The translations under genes were made by a program, and so were the position numbers. Of a stretch of DNA of 6,210 bases, positions 6,166-6,210 are shown piece after piece (position 1 is the stretch's first letter; each line of letters opens with the position of its first letter). The stretch comes from Pseudomonadota bacterium (GTDB lineage Bacteria > Pseudomonadota > Alphaproteobacteria > Azospirillales > Azospirillaceae). The notes under the pieces are model-generated. The model had not been told where the DNA came from, ran no database searches, and was given only the letters and a program-made list of their open reading frames with translations. The DNA is taken from assembly GCA_023413605.1 (NCBI GenBank), contig JAEZPL010000007.1:1-6210 (forward strand), read 5' to 3'.

Positions 6166-6210
6166 ATGACGGAAAAACCGGCGGGCGGGTGGGGGCACAG
6201 GGTTTCCACC
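6166..6210 (+). CDS. Possible 5' end of a divergent gene (truncated by window edge)
   Basis: ATG at 6166 opens a frame that runs to the window edge, giving the 15 residues MTEKPAGGWGHRVST. GGAAG at 6158-6162 is a fair ribosome site four bases before the ATG. Divergent placement from the glycan operon is plausible. Fifteen codons without a stop is weak evidence in GC-rich DNA, and no family can be recognised. The alternative is that this is untranslated sequence belonging to the operon's upstream region. Confidence 0.4.
   Translation, partial: MTEKPAGGWGHRVST

Noticed and set aside
4423..6198. Minus-strand open frame of 591 codons in another frame across the ligase gene
   Set aside because: The translation is Gly/Ala/Arg-rich and lacks motifs, while the overlapping frame carries the HPHN and RxxIW ligase signatures and membrane helices.

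Overview
The window is GC-rich and densely coded, with the look of an alphaproteobacterial chromosome. Azospirillum or a related Rhodospirillales genus is my best guess, from base composition, protein style and gene content only. It is ordinary chromosome rather than a mobile region: I see no integrase, transposase, tRNA, rRNA or CRISPR array.

Layout: (1) Bases 1-98 hold the 3' end of an unidentified plus-strand gene. It overlaps by 14 bases the start of queG (85-1146, +), a complete epoxyqueuosine reductase acting in tRNA queuosine synthesis. (2) The 174-base convergent gap (1147-1320) carries two structured elements. One is a long inverted repeat whose left arm extends into queG and supplies that protein's last residues and stop codon. 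The other is a GC-rich hairpin of dispersed-repeat type. (3) From 6029 down to 1321 the minus strand carries four tightly packed genes that look like one operon. In transcription order they are an O-antigen ligase/polymerase-like membrane protein (WaaL/Wzy_C type), a GT9 heptosyltransferase-like enzyme, a membrane protein of the lysylphosphatidylglycerol-synthase TM / UPF0104 flippase-like family, and a methyltransferase-GT2 fusion. Junctions are 9 nt, 33 nt and a 4-nt ATGA overlap. (4) Bases 6030-6165 are a probable divergent promoter region, and a plus-strand gene may begin at 6166.

The four minus-strand genes read together as a surface-glycan module. GT9 would extend a lipid-linked acceptor such as LPS core, and the ligase would join or polymerise glycan in the periplasm. 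The last two genes pair a polyprenyl-phosphate-type GT2 with a multi-pass membrane protein that could handle its lipid product. No substrate can be read from sequence. The GT2/flippase pairing, translationally coupled here, recalls the single-protein architecture of archaeal AglD and is the most interesting functional hint. No wholly new system is evident. The findings worth checking are that pairing and the repeat-derived end of queG.
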